From Parapedobacter indicus (GTDB taxonomy: Bacteria > Bacteroidota > Bacteroidia > Sphingobacteriales > Sphingobacteriaceae): a stretch of 64,000 bases of DNA. Below, one piece after another: positions 1 to 9,460 of this stretch (positions within the stretch are counted from its first letter, which is position 1; each line of letters begins with the position of its first letter). The notes beneath the pieces were generated by a model. It saw nothing but the letters and a program-made list of their open reading frames with translations, did no database searches and was not told the DNA's origin. Location of the stretch: the NCBI RefSeq assembly GCF_900113765.1, contig NZ_FOQO01000003.1, positions 496,001 through 560,000 on the forward strand, written 5' to 3'. The position numbers and the translations under genes are program-made.

Positions 1-1554
1 AGGCACGCTCATTGTCATAAATAATATGCCGGTAAGCGCAAGGGCAAAGGCATAAAGTCGATTCATCGAACGTTGAAATTCCCAATTTTCTTTGGGTTTC
101 TCGGCTTCTGTAAGTGGCGTAGCTAGCTTCCGGAAGAAGGCCTTAATACGCTGTTGGTAAGCCGAGGTACTGCTCCCTATGTAGCCTGAAAGTAAAAATA
201 CCCCTGTGCAGGCCATAATTTCGATCAGTGTAGCCAACTCCCAAGATAAAGAAGGAATGGTATTCAATGCCAAACCCAATACCACACCCAGTCCGAGCGT
301 CGCCAATGCCCCCCATGGCTGGGGCCGTTTCAGGGCAATACCCAGTACCAACGGAATGGTCATCGGGATAGCGAACAATCCGGTAAACAATTTATTCGCC
401 TCAAAGGCCCCCCCAAAACCACCGATGTACAATGCTCCCACCGTGATGACGGCCCCTAATAAAAACGTCATCACGCGTCCTACCCAAAGCAATTCCTTGT
501 CCGTTGCACTCGCATTAAACAACCGCTGGTAGATATCTTTGGTAAGCACCCCCGCCGTGACATTGTATTCACCGCTAAGTACCGACATCGTTGCCGCAAA
601 CATGGCGGCGACCATCAGTCCCATGATGCCATGCGGAAGCAGCTCCAGGCATACACTGACATAAGCCATTTCCGGATTTTCCAAATTCGGGATAATGACT
701 CGTGCCGCCAGCGATGGAAATAGAAAAATGACCGGAAAAATAAAGAAAAACACCGCAGTAAGTGCCGCCTGCTTTTGACTGGCTTTTTCATCACGAACAC
801 TGTAAAACCGCTGAATGAATGTCCAGTTACCACTGTATTTGATCAAAATCATTACATAATACACCATGACAAACAGGGGGGTACCCTTCGCACCATTGAA
901 CCAATTGAAATGATCGGGAATGGTATCCATGATCGTTTGTAAACCTCCACCGGCCTGAATGGTAAGGGGCACAAGTATCAAGGTAGCGACAATCAGGATG
1001 ATAAATTGTACAACATCGGTAACCACTACCGCCCATAAACCGCCGATGACGGTATAGAGGGCCACAATCACGCCACATATCAGAATACAGGCCTCCAGAC
1101 TCAGCGGAGTTGCCGCCTTGAGAAACAGTCCTAACGCATACAACCGTACCATGTTGTCCAACAATTTGAAAAGAACACCTCCCCACGAAAGTATCTGCCG
1201 AACCGGTGCGTTAAAGCGTGTTTCCAAGTATTCCACCGGAGTAATCACGCCTGCCCGGCGCCAACGTTTGGCGAAGAATGCCACACCCAGCAACGCCGGC
1301 AGTACCGTACTCCAGATCAATGTAAGCGCAATGATCCCATCGCTGTACGCAATGCCCGCATACGCCACGAAGATAAACGTACTGAATTTCGTCATGAAGT
1401 TACTGATGGCGCCGGATATCCAGGGAATGGCATTCCCACCCTTGAAATAATCACCCACATTTTTGATGTATTTGCCAAGAAAAATTCCAATACCGGCCAT
1501 CATGACCATGTAAATAGCTATCGCGGTATAATCGAGTGGTTGGAGGGTGTTCAT
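1..1554 (-). CDS. SSS-family sodium:solute symporter (3' end cut by window edge)
   Basis: The reading frame runs without a stop from the ATG at 1554 to the left edge (518 codons), so the C-terminus is missing. The protein is very hydrophobic, with many predicted membrane helices from the N-terminus on, and resembles sodium:solute symporters, usually 500-600 aa, so most of it is present. Its ATG overlaps the stop of the SGNH hydrolase gene in an ATGA junction, which implies translational coupling. As the last visible gene of PUL 1 it probably imports the mono- or disaccharide (or uronate) released by the GH39-like enzymes across the inner membrane; the exact substrate cannot be read from the sequence. 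Confidence 0.85.
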   Translation of the reverse strand, partial: MNTLQPLDYTAIAIYMVMMAGIGIFLGKYIKNVGDYFKGGNAIPWISGAISNFMTKFSTFIFVAYAGIAYSDGIIALTLIWSTVLPALLGVAFFAKRWRRAGVITPVEYLETRFNAPVRQILSWGGVLFKLLDNMVRLYALGLFLKAATPLSLEACILICGVIVALYTVIGGLWAVVVTDVVQFIILIVATLILVPLTIQAGGGLQTIMDTIPDHFNWFNGAKGTPLFVMVYYVMILIKYSGNWTFIQRFYSVRDEKASQKQAALTAVFFFIFPVIFLFPSLAARVIIPNLENPEMAYVSVCLELLPHGIMGLMVAAMFAATMSVLSGEYNVTAGVLTKDIYQRLFNASATDKELLWVGRVMTFLLGAVITVGALYIGGFGGAFEANKLFTGLFAIPMTIPLVLGIALKRPQPWGALATLGLGVVLGLALNTIPSLSWELATLIEIMACTGVFLLSGYIGSSTSAYQQRIKAFFRKLATPLTEAEKPKENWEFQRSMNRLYAFALALTGILFMTMSVP

Positions 1555-2249
1555 CGTTTCGTCAAATAATTTTGTAAAAATCCGGCAATGTACCCCGCCT
1601 GTGCCATGCGTGCGGGGACTTGGTAGTGGACATGGTCAATGACCTCTTCTCTTCCCAATGCAATGGACAGGCTATACAAGTCGATAACGGGAATTTTTTT
1701 TGCTGCACAGACCTCATCCGCAATTCGGTTGAATGCATCCAGGTCGGCGGCATACCGCTTAAATGCATTCGATCGCTGATTATGCACCGAATCAATGACC
1801 ATCGTGGTTCGCATCCAGATCAATTGGATGTCATGCATGGCCAAAAGGTTGTGAATAGCAAGCAAGTTCTGGCGATATGCGGCAGAATCGACTTGCGTTC
1901 CACTGCCGTTGATGTCACGTTTTATATCGTGCAACCCACAATTTAACAACAAGTAATCCGGTTTAAAATCTCGATTGGCTATTTTCTTTCTCAGATAAGC
2001 CAATACCATACGGGAGTCGCCACCATTTGCTCCCGTAGGTACGTCCAGGTTTTTTTCAGCACTGCCGTCATTTTCCTTTCGTTCCAGTTCGGCAATTCCG
2101 TCCAGATATTGTTGCAAATAAGGTCCATATTGAATGGAAATGGAATCACCGATAAGGAAAAGCTTCGGTAGTTTGGGCCGGGTGCTTGCCACAATAGCTA
2201 CGAAGATGATTACCGTTGAGAAGTAGACATACATTTTTTCTGATTTCAT
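1551..2249 (-). CDS. SGNH/GDSL hydrolase, likely secreted carbohydrate esterase
   Basis: This is a 232-aa protein with an N-terminal hydrophobic stretch (residues 7-22) that can serve as signal peptide or anchor. The SGNH blocks are visible: GDS with nucleophile Ser36, the block II Gly in GANGGDSR (about 73-80), Asn103 in NCGLHD, and the DHVH motif with Asp205 and His208 completing the triad. Such enzymes remove acetyl or other acyl groups from sugars. Both ends overlap neighbours by ATGA (GH39-like gene upstream, symporter downstream), so it belongs to the PUL 1 transcript. A deacylating role that prepares the glycan for the GH39-like enzymes is an inference. Confidence 0.85.
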   Translation of the reverse strand: MKSEKMYVYFSTVIIFVAIVASTRPKLPKLFLIGDSISIQYGPYLQQYLDGIAELERKENDGSAEKNLDVPTGANGGDSRMVLAYLRKKIANRDFKPDYLLLNCGLHDIKRDINGSGTQVDSAAYRQNLLAIHNLLAMHDIQLIWMRTTMVIDSVHNQRSNAFKRYAADLDAFNRIADEVCAAKKIPVIDLYSLSIALGREEVIDHVHYQVPARMAQAGYIAGFLQNYLTKR

Positions 2250-3769
2250 ACAACATTTCCTTTCTCCATAATCAACAGCGGGTAGTCGCGCAAAGGAATA
2301 AATTGAAAGACCTGCGCTTCCTGGTTAATCCTCCACTTGTCATCGTCATTCATTCGCGAGGAGCTGCCCAACTCGTAAATGGCGCCCGTAAATGGATCAA
2401 CAAGTACAGGTTCATGGATTCCGTTGGTCTCCCAATCCCATAACATCAAATGAATTTGTGCTTTATCTTCCAGCGTATCTGCTGCCTTCTCGGTATTCCA
2501 ATAGGCCAATGCCGGTCCCATATCTGTGTTAAACAGCGCTGCCTGGAAATTGGAAAGGCTCTCTTTCTCCCCGTTGCCGAACGCACGGTAATCGGCTTCT
2601 GTAAAAGGCTGACTGGCCTGCATAGCTTGCAGGATGGCATTCCTTGTTTCTATATGACCATGGATGACACTGCCAAGATGTTGAAGTGCATGGTAAGCGG
2701 GCTTTGGCGATATTTCCGGCTTTGCCCGTAGCACACCCTTGTAGTTGACTTTTCCAGATCCTTTGGGATAATCGTGAATGTCGACGATTAAGAACCAAAG
2801 TGTCATCGGAAGGCCCAGCGAGCAATCAGTTAGTAGCCGCCGAAGCATATTTTTCGCCTGAATATTTTCGGTCCATGGGCCTTCACCGGAAAAACCCGTG
2901 CTTCCGGGCTGCGAGGGGTATCCGTTCTCCCCCTGCCAGATTTGAAGAGTCGGTTTATATTGAAGAGCCAGCTTTTGGAGCGCTTGGATACGCGCATTGT
3001 AATGCTCGGGAACAGTCGTATAAGGATGAAAAGAAAAGATATCGATATGCTCTGCAATCCCTTCTTCGAATAGCTGCCTGATATAGGTTTGGGGTAATCG
3101 GGAAACCACTCCACCAACGATCACCGCTTCCCGATGCCCCTCACGGATCAGCGATGCGGTTTCCCTAACCAATGCTACGTATTTAGCCGGGTCTGGAGCA
3201 TCCGGTTTCCAAAAACCGCCGAGGTTGGGTTCATTCCAGATTTCATAATGCGTAATCCGGTCGCGGTAACGTTCCACCAACAGGCGTACAAAGTTCTTCC
3301 ACCCTGATAATGCCTTGGTATCATTCATCGGATGAAAGCCAACACCGCCGCCACTGTAGTGTGGGTTACCGTACCCCACATTGAAAAATGGGTTGATTCC
3401 TACGTTGACCAAACCATCCACACTCTCATCCAACCAGCCCCAATCGTAGGTTCCCTTGATTTTTTCGACCCGCTCCCATCCGGTCTGTAGCCTTGCCCAC
3501 TTCACCGGTAAAGACTTTATCCAGGGATATACTTCACTTGGTTTCCATAAATCGCGATCCAACGTTTCACAGCCGATACCAAATGGTGAGCTGGCAAATT
3601 CTGAGGGGGCTTTAAGTTTTATCCTGCCGATCTTGACAAGCGTTCTGGTAGCTGATTCAACCCACGGCGATTGCGGATTTGATCGGTTTTCCGTGGAGTT
3701 ATGCAGCTGAGCCGCTAAGGGTAGTACAGCTGCTGCTTTGATAAAAGTTCTCCGGCTCGTTGTGCTCAT
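2246..3769 (-). CDS. GH39-like (clan GH-A) glycoside hydrolase, Tat-type signal
   Basis: This 507-aa protein begins with a twin-arginine type signal (SRRTFIKAAAV, residues 5-15). The TIM-barrel signatures of clan GH-A retaining enzymes are visible: the acid/base Glu180 in IWNEPN and the likely nucleophile Glu281 in WQGENG, about 100 residues apart. The closest family by pattern is GH39 (beta-xylosidase/alpha-L-iduronidase type). It is one of three paralogs in this locus; all share an ETLDRD or similar block near residue 70, a GW-E-KG-Y block and a YGNP-Y motif. It is the only one with a Tat-like signal. It is coupled by ATGA to the esterase gene. The sugar specificity is unknown. Confidence 0.85.
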   Translation of the reverse strand: MSTTSRRTFIKAAAVLPLAAQLHNSTENRSNPQSPWVESATRTLVKIGRIKLKAPSEFASSPFGIGCETLDRDLWKPSEVYPWIKSLPVKWARLQTGWERVEKIKGTYDWGWLDESVDGLVNVGINPFFNVGYGNPHYSGGGVGFHPMNDTKALSGWKNFVRLLVERYRDRITHYEIWNEPNLGGFWKPDAPDPAKYVALVRETASLIREGHREAVIVGGVVSRLPQTYIRQLFEEGIAEHIDIFSFHPYTTVPEHYNARIQALQKLALQYKPTLQIWQGENGYPSQPGSTGFSGEGPWTENIQAKNMLRRLLTDCSLGLPMTLWFLIVDIHDYPKGSGKVNYKGVLRAKPEISPKPAYHALQHLGSVIHGHIETRNAILQAMQASQPFTEADYRAFGNGEKESLSNFQAALFNTDMGPALAYWNTEKAADTLEDKAQIHLMLWDWETNGIHEPVLVDPFTGAIYELGSSSRMNDDDKWRINQEAQVFQFIPLRDYPLLIMEKGNVV

Positions 3770-3770
3770 T

Positions 3771-4934
3771 TTAACAAATCTTAGTTACGTTCCCGTTAAA
3801 CACATTGCATTGATGCAATGAGTGTGCATTCAGCTGGTAGTCGCCCTCGTATCCGGTATCACCCAGCATATGAGCCATCAAAGCGATGGATAAGGGATAG
3901 AACCATGAACCCAACATAATGTGGGTACGGTCCGGATCCTCATCCCGTAACTCTGCTGTCGCTTCTGCCATTCCCGGCTTCCATATCCAATGTGGCCTTG
4001 GCACCCAATCTTTTGGGTTGCTGTCCTTACGATGGAGCAACCATCCGCAACCTTGTGGGTCCTCGTGCATCAGTGCATGTTGGAGATAGCGCCTCGCAGC
4101 GGACTCCAGGTCTTCCCGGCGATAGTTCGTGAGTTCCGCAAGATTTGCCATCATATAGGCTCCGTCAAAATCGGGACAATCCGATCCCCCCGGCCAAAAC
4201 GAACCGTCGGCCAATTGGCACGCTAAGGTGGAATCCACATTACGCTCCGCAGCACGCAATGGCCAACCCTGGGCAAAATAAATCGGTGTGATGTGTATGG
4301 TTCCAAATAACCCATTGGGTAGGTTTGCACCGAATTGCGTACCCCAGAAACCAGTTTGCTCGTCCAATAGTTCTTCCAATGCCGGATACATACCGTATTC
4401 CATAATCCGATCTACCTCCGACTCACCGAACCAATCCCGTAGTGCAAACAATGCGGTAGCACACGCGAGCACTTGATTACCCCCTGCCCAAGAATTTGCC
4501 CAATTGTATTTTTTTACCCAGCGATAAAGTGCATCCACACTAAGCAGTGGCTCCAGGAAATCCAAACGGAAATCCGGCTTCATGCCCAGCACCCGCAATG
4601 CCCAGATATTACCCCTCGTATAGTGCCAGTAGGGTTCGAGGTCGTTAACCGCTAAACGACGGGCATGTTCTTCAGCTTTGGGCGAAAAATACCCGTGCTG
4701 CGTTTGACGGTTGGTGAAATTTCGCGCCCATATCCGCCTGTCCGATTCCGATAGTTCAGCCAACCCGCCGAATAAATCCAAAATATGGGCAGCATGATAA
4801 GAGCCATAAAAGCTCTCGCCTTCGCCGGCCTCTTTGCGGTAAATACCCGGAGTTTCACCAATTTTCATGGCGTTGACAAACCCGAGTGACGTTTGCTTGA
4901 TACGGCGGTAGCCTTCTGTTACATTTCCCATCAT
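3771..4934 (-). CDS. Alpha/alpha-toroid (prenyltransferase/squalene-cyclase repeat-like) protein of unknown function
   Basis: I do not recognise this 387-aa protein by name. It has no signal peptide. It contains repeated helical stretches with Trp, Gly and Asp-Gly turns (for example DGSFWPGGSDCPDFDG near residue 250 and HGYFSP near 80) that suggest an alpha/alpha barrel of the six-hairpin or squalene-cyclase-repeat type, as found in polysaccharide lyases and uronyl hydrolases. It ends 1 nt before the start of a GH39-like gene and starts 24 nt after the stop of another, so it is inside the PUL 1 operon. A cytoplasmic or periplasmic enzyme acting on oligosaccharide products is plausible, but the function is not shown. 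Confidence 0.75.
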   Translation of the reverse strand: MMGNVTEGYRRIKQTSLGFVNAMKIGETPGIYRKEAGEGESFYGSYHAAHILDLFGGLAELSESDRRIWARNFTNRQTQHGYFSPKAEEHARRLAVNDLEPYWHYTRGNIWALRVLGMKPDFRLDFLEPLLSVDALYRWVKKYNWANSWAGGNQVLACATALFALRDWFGESEVDRIMEYGMYPALEELLDEQTGFWGTQFGANLPNGLFGTIHITPIYFAQGWPLRAAERNVDSTLACQLADGSFWPGGSDCPDFDGAYMMANLAELTNYRREDLESAARRYLQHALMHEDPQGCGWLLHRKDSNPKDWVPRPHWIWKPGMAEATAELRDEDPDRTHIMLGSWFYPLSIALMAHMLGDTGYEGDYQLNAHSLHQCNVFNGNVTKIC

Positions 4935-4958
4935 TTCATTCGTTAATAATCAAATCTA

Positions 4959-6407
4959 TTACCTGCATTCCTGATAGGGAATTGCCGACTGGTCGGCAAC
5001 CAATATCGGATAATCAGGTATCGGGATATTTTTAATCGTTCGTTTACCGTCAACCGTTTCGATAGCAGTTGCCGGAATCGCGAAAACATTTCCCGATATG
5101 AGGTCTACATAAACCGGGTTGTTTATCTTGTCATCAATCCGGATATCCTCCATCATCGGAGGGAAACTCTCCGCAGGTCTCTTTTCATGGTTCCAAAAAA
5201 CATAAACCGGCGAACCTGTAGCAAGATGGCGATAGCCGAAAGCCGATACGGATTTCGGTGTAGTTTCAACCGATAGTGCATCCGGTTCCAATCGGCTTAC
5301 CTCATCCAAATTAAAGTATCCCATAATCCGCTGCGCACTGAAATAGCTGATCTTCGGCCGATCAATCGTTTTGTCCTCATGGGTCTTTAACAAACCTTTC
5401 GAGTTCACCCCCGAAAAATGATCTCCCTGCTGATAATGCAAATCGCTAAGCGTAAATAGATTCGTTTCAATACCCCTCCCGTAATCGCCCATTAAGCGTC
5501 TGGCCACATATTTGGCCTGACTAAGTTCGGTCCAATCCAACTGCCTCAATGCGCCTACGCTGTTACTGCTCGGTGTAGAAGGGCAACCGTTCTCTCCTTG
5601 CATCAGTTTAATACGAGAAGCATATCCATGGACAACTTTCTTCAAATTTTCGATCGTCGGATAAAGGTCATCCGGGTTGGGTGGATACCCATGAAAAGTA
5701 ACCACATCGACCAAATCCAATTTACCCTGGGCCTTCAGCACATCGAAAAATTCGGTCAGAAAATTCACCCTGCTGACACCCGCATAGCCCAACGCCAACA
5801 AGCGTGCGTCCGGCTGAATTTTCCGAACCAATTCTGCTGTCCGGATGTAAAAATCCGCATAAGCTTTACCGGTAATTTTCGGCGTCAAATCCGGTTCGTT
5901 CCATACTTCCCATTCGATAACTTTATTTTTATTCCGGGTGACTAATGCCGTTACCCATGCGTCCCATGCCTTAAGCGCCTCTTCCGATGTGGGAAGTGCC
6001 CCGCCAAGTTTGGGTTCGCCTCCCCCTTCGTATATCGGGTTGCCGTAGGAAAATTCCACCCAGGGGCGAACACCTCTGGACAATGCATCATCAATGATCT
6101 CATCCAGCCAGGTGAAATTATACTGACCTTTCACACGCTCACATTTCGCCCATCCTGCCTGTAGCCGGATCCGTTTGGCACCTAAATCACCCAGATACTT
6201 GCTATAAGAGTGGTAATCGGCGTAATCCCGGTCAAGTGTTTCTCCACCTATAGACCACGTGGATGACTTGATCTCCGAAGCAGGCTTGCCTTTCAGCACC
6301 CCCAGTAACTCGTATTGATCCGGACCTACAGGATATTGTGCTAAGCCCCAATTTGCAATACACAAACTTACAGCGGTTAACAATGTGCTTTTTGTTCTCA
6401 TCAGCAT
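4959..6407 (-). CDS. GH39-like (clan GH-A) glycoside hydrolase, second paralog
   Basis: This 482-aa protein has a Sec-type signal peptide (residues 1-24, ending LAQ). It has the clan GH-A acid/base Glu171 in VWNEPD and the likely nucleophile Glu272 in MQGENG. It shares the ETLDRD, RLQAGW, KGQY and SYGNPIY blocks with its two neighbours, so the three arose by duplication. The C-terminal part (about 390-480) looks like a beta-sandwich, common in GH39 enzymes. It lies 7 nt downstream of the third paralog in the PUL 1 transcript. It probably acts in the periplasm on the same glycan, with a linkage or chain-length preference different from that of its paralogs (inference). Confidence 0.85.
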   Translation of the reverse strand: MLMRTKSTLLTAVSLCIANWGLAQYPVGPDQYELLGVLKGKPASEIKSSTWSIGGETLDRDYADYHSYSKYLGDLGAKRIRLQAGWAKCERVKGQYNFTWLDEIIDDALSRGVRPWVEFSYGNPIYEGGGEPKLGGALPTSEEALKAWDAWVTALVTRNKNKVIEWEVWNEPDLTPKITGKAYADFYIRTAELVRKIQPDARLLALGYAGVSRVNFLTEFFDVLKAQGKLDLVDVVTFHGYPPNPDDLYPTIENLKKVVHGYASRIKLMQGENGCPSTPSSNSVGALRQLDWTELSQAKYVARRLMGDYGRGIETNLFTLSDLHYQQGDHFSGVNSKGLLKTHEDKTIDRPKISYFSAQRIMGYFNLDEVSRLEPDALSVETTPKSVSAFGYRHLATGSPVYVFWNHEKRPAESFPPMMEDIRIDDKINNPVYVDLISGNVFAIPATAIETVDGKRTIKNIPIPDYPILVADQSAIPYQECR

Positions 6408-6414
6408 TATAGTT

Positions 6415-7794
6415 TTAATATATGGTTATCAATGACTTCTCTATTAGTAGCACCGGAGAATCATAAAGCGGAACGTGAAAGAAGCTGAAACCTTCAGCCC
6501 CCTTATTCCAACTCTTGTCGTCGATTTCGAAAACATCTCCAGTCAGCATATCAACATATACAGGGTCTTTAAATTGGATATGTTGGAAATTCAAATTTTG
6601 ATAAAATTTACGAGTGAAATCATTTGGGATCCCATTTCTCAACCATATCGATATAACATGATTGCTCGTTTCTTTCTGTTCAAAAGCATACACAGATAAT
6701 GGAATATTAGCTGATGCCTTCCACCTAAAGTCAGCTAAAGGGACTAAGGAATCATCAAATATAGATGCCAAATGCTGCAAGACGGAATAAGTCATTTTAG
6801 GTCGAACAACATGTTGCTGATTGTCGGATTCCAATAGTCCTTTGGCATTTATCTCTTCCGGATACTTCATTTCCATAATCCCGAAATAACTGGAAGGAAT
6901 CGCTCTGGCAAAATCATTTAACAAACGTCTAAGCGCCCATTTACTTGCAGATATTTCAGTCCAATCGTAGTTATTCAGTGCCCTTGTACGGTTCCTTTGT
7001 GTAGGTGCGCCACTTTCTCCCTGTCGAATTGTGATGCGTGTGTCGTATCCATTAACAACCTTTCTGAGGCTATCAACTGCTTTATAATCATCCGGATCAA
7101 ATTGATGTCTATGAAAGGTTATTTCATCGACTAGCGAAATCTTATTCCGCGCTTCAACGATCTTCAACACCTTATTCACATAGTGATAATCCACGCCACT
7201 ACCCAACGCAAAAGCCAATATTTTGCTTTCCGGATCTTCCGTCCTAATTACCTCTGCACTGCGGATAAGGAGAGTTGCATACTTATCAACGGAAATGCGA
7301 TAATTCGGCTCATTCCAAATCTCCCACTCATGCACAACACCTTTATAGCGCTTTACCATTGCCTTGAGCCAGTTATCCCAAGCCACTAGCGACTCAGGGG
7401 TATCCGGCACACCTGCTTCCGCAACCTCATCCCCTCCATAAATCGGGTTGCCATAGCCAACATTGATCCATGGCGTCACCCCCAGATTTTTCATATCGAA
7501 TACGATGGAATCAAGCCATGCGAAATCGTATACACCTTTTTCTTGTTCTGTACGTGCCCAACCTGATTGAATCCGGCACTTCTTAAATCCCAAAGGAGCC
7601 AAATACGATTTCCAATTCTCATAGATTGTATAGCCGCGGTCCATGGTCTCCGCACCAATTGACCAAGTATTTGATGTTATTTCGCTTACATTTCGGGGTT
7701 TTATTTTACCGATCTTTTCCCAATAAACTCCATCTACCTGGGCCGCCAATAGCTTACATAAAAGCATGCTGGTTAGGATCATTGTGATTTTCAT
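6415..7794 (-). CDS. GH39-like (clan GH-A) glycoside hydrolase, third paralog
   Basis: This 459-aa protein has a signal peptide (about 1-18). Glu162 in IWNEPN is the likely acid/base, and Glu260 in RQGESG the likely nucleophile; here the residue after the nucleophile is Ser, where the two paralogs have Asn. The base composition is visibly more AT-rich than in the flanking genes, so it may have been acquired separately or diverged faster. It is the first enzyme gene after susD (31 nt gap). It is probably periplasmic. Its substrate is unknown, though GH39 members mostly cleave xylosides, iduronides or arabinosides. Confidence 0.83.
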   Translation of the reverse strand: MKITMILTSMLLCKLLAAQVDGVYWEKIGKIKPRNVSEITSNTWSIGAETMDRGYTIYENWKSYLAPLGFKKCRIQSGWARTEQEKGVYDFAWLDSIVFDMKNLGVTPWINVGYGNPIYGGDEVAEAGVPDTPESLVAWDNWLKAMVKRYKGVVHEWEIWNEPNYRISVDKYATLLIRSAEVIRTEDPESKILAFALGSGVDYHYVNKVLKIVEARNKISLVDEITFHRHQFDPDDYKAVDSLRKVVNGYDTRITIRQGESGAPTQRNRTRALNNYDWTEISASKWALRRLLNDFARAIPSSYFGIMEMKYPEEINAKGLLESDNQQHVVRPKMTYSVLQHLASIFDDSLVPLADFRWKASANIPLSVYAFEQKETSNHVISIWLRNGIPNDFTRKFYQNLNFQHIQFKDPVYVDMLTGDVFEIDDKSWNKGAEGFSFFHVPLYDSPVLLIEKSLITIY

Positions 7795-7825
7795 TGGCCT
7801 TACCTGTTATTTCTACTTACAGCAC

Positions 7826-9448
7826 TCACCAGCCCGGGTTCTGCGGAAATGGTTTGTCTAAATTTGCGTCAATAACCGCCTGCGGAATCGGATACAGTGT
7901 ATCCCTTTCGGTTACATACGGTCCCGACTGATCGTTATACTGTTTGGTACGGTCCAGCCAACGTCCCAATCGCAGCAATGTATACCTTCGGTGTTCTTCT
8001 GCGAAAAGTTCCCTGGCCCGTTCATCCAGGATGAAATCGATGGAAACTTGGCTGGCATTGATGGTAGAAGCATGGGAACGCCTTCGTATGATGTTAATAT
8101 TCTCCGCTGCCAGGTCATTTTTCCCTTGCAGATGTTGCGCTTCGGCAAGCAGTAGATAGGTTTCGGCAAGCCGCAGATAAGGCTGGTCTTTATACCCCGG
8201 ATCTGCCACAAGATTTTCTTCAAATACATCTTCCCATTTTTTGGTCGACGGCCAGTTGTAGGGCCTGTCTGGCGCCGTTTCTGGAAAACTGCCGATCTGA
8301 AAGGCACCCATGTATTTATCCGGATCGGTGGTGGTAAACACCGTGTCGCCATTGTCTTTAACCACGTAGCGATAAATAGCATACTCCGAAGCCCGATCAT
8401 CCTGTGCTTCATACAGATCAAGGCCCTGCTTCGTTATCCCATACCATCCCGATCCTCTACCGCCTGTTTGAAATCCTACTGAAGTCCCTTTAATTTGCCA
8501 ATACCATAATACCCAGCCTCGTCGCATCAAGTTCGAGCTTCCTCCCTGCACCTGCCTGTTAAACGGAATTGCCCATAACACCTCGGTATTTCCTTCACTA
8601 TAAAGCGCATTTCCATCATAAAATGCATCCATAAACGGAACGCCCGGCTGGCCGGCCCGCACGCCGTAGCGCTCAGTAATTAAGTGGTAATTGGGGTTAT
8701 CAATGGCCGCCTGGGCTTTTGCTTCCGCCAGGTCAGGCCTTCCTTTTATCAGGTAAAGTTCAGAAAGATAATGCTGGGCAGTCGCACGGCTTGTACTCCC
8801 TGCATTTGCCTGCACCGACGGCAGATGTTCTTCGGCAAAAAGCAGATCGCTTTCCATCTGATCATATATTTCCACTTTGGGGGTGCGCCCCCAATCGTTA
8901 CCAAAATTACTTCCGGAAATCTCTTCCGTCACCAAGGGGACATCTCCCCACAAATACGTAAGGTGACGGTAAGACCAAGCCCTTATCAAACGGGCCTCTG
9001 CAATCACAGTGTTCTTCTGCGCATCTCCTCCCCATTGTACCTCTGGAGACTCCGCCCGGTTAATGATGGTATTCGCTGCGCGCACAATTTGATATAAATA
9101 ATTGAACCAAGCCGTAATATCAGAACGGGCACTGTTCATATACGTTCCCCACTGTACCCAAGGCATTTCCTGATTCCGCACAATGGGGAAATAAAAATAA
9201 TCCGTTGATGCAGAGATCGCCCGCCCCATCATCGTCTCCGTCCCGCTGCCCGGCACATTCCCCCTTTCGAATTCACGAAACATGCTGTACAACCCGTTGA
9301 GTGCAACTTCAAAACCTTCCGGGGAGGTATATAACTGATCTGCCGTAAGGGTTGATCTAGATTCTTCATTCAAAAAATCCTTCTCGCTGCATCCCGTCAG
9401 CAAAAGCAAAAATGACAAACAAGTCAGAAAAAATATATTGAATTTCAT
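7826..9448 (-). CDS. susD: SusD/RagB-type outer-membrane glycan-binding lipoprotein
   Basis: This 540-aa protein has a lipoprotein signal with lipobox LLTG-Cys20 followed by SEKDFLNEES, typical of SusD. Tetratricopeptide-like helices follow, and the C-terminus has the family's conserved block (residues about 440-520: YLRLAETYLLLAEAQ, then ERARELFAEEHRRYTLLRLGRW). It sits 12 nt downstream of susC, with which it forms the outer-membrane import complex: SusD binds the oligosaccharide on the cell surface and closes over the SusC barrel. The symbol is used at family level only; the ligand is unknown. Confidence 0.96.
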   Translation of the reverse strand: MKFNIFFLTCLSFLLLLTGCSEKDFLNEESRSTLTADQLYTSPEGFEVALNGLYSMFREFERGNVPGSGTETMMGRAISASTDYFYFPIVRNQEMPWVQWGTYMNSARSDITAWFNYLYQIVRAANTIINRAESPEVQWGGDAQKNTVIAEARLIRAWSYRHLTYLWGDVPLVTEEISGSNFGNDWGRTPKVEIYDQMESDLLFAEEHLPSVQANAGSTSRATAQHYLSELYLIKGRPDLAEAKAQAAIDNPNYHLITERYGVRAGQPGVPFMDAFYDGNALYSEGNTEVLWAIPFNRQVQGGSSNLMRRGWVLWYWQIKGTSVGFQTGGRGSGWYGITKQGLDLYEAQDDRASEYAIYRYVVKDNGDTVFTTTDPDKYMGAFQIGSFPETAPDRPYNWPSTKKWEDVFEENLVADPGYKDQPYLRLAETYLLLAEAQHLQGKNDLAAENINIIRRRSHASTINASQVSIDFILDERARELFAEEHRRYTLLRLGRWLDRTKQYNDQSGPYVTERDTLYPIPQAVIDANLDKPFPQNPGW

Positions 9449-9460
9449 AACATTTCCGCG

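Noticed and set aside
206..1450. Plus- and minus-strand short frames over the symporter gene
   Set aside because: The long minus-strand frame of the symporter is open across the whole stretch and encodes many membrane helices; the others are shadows.
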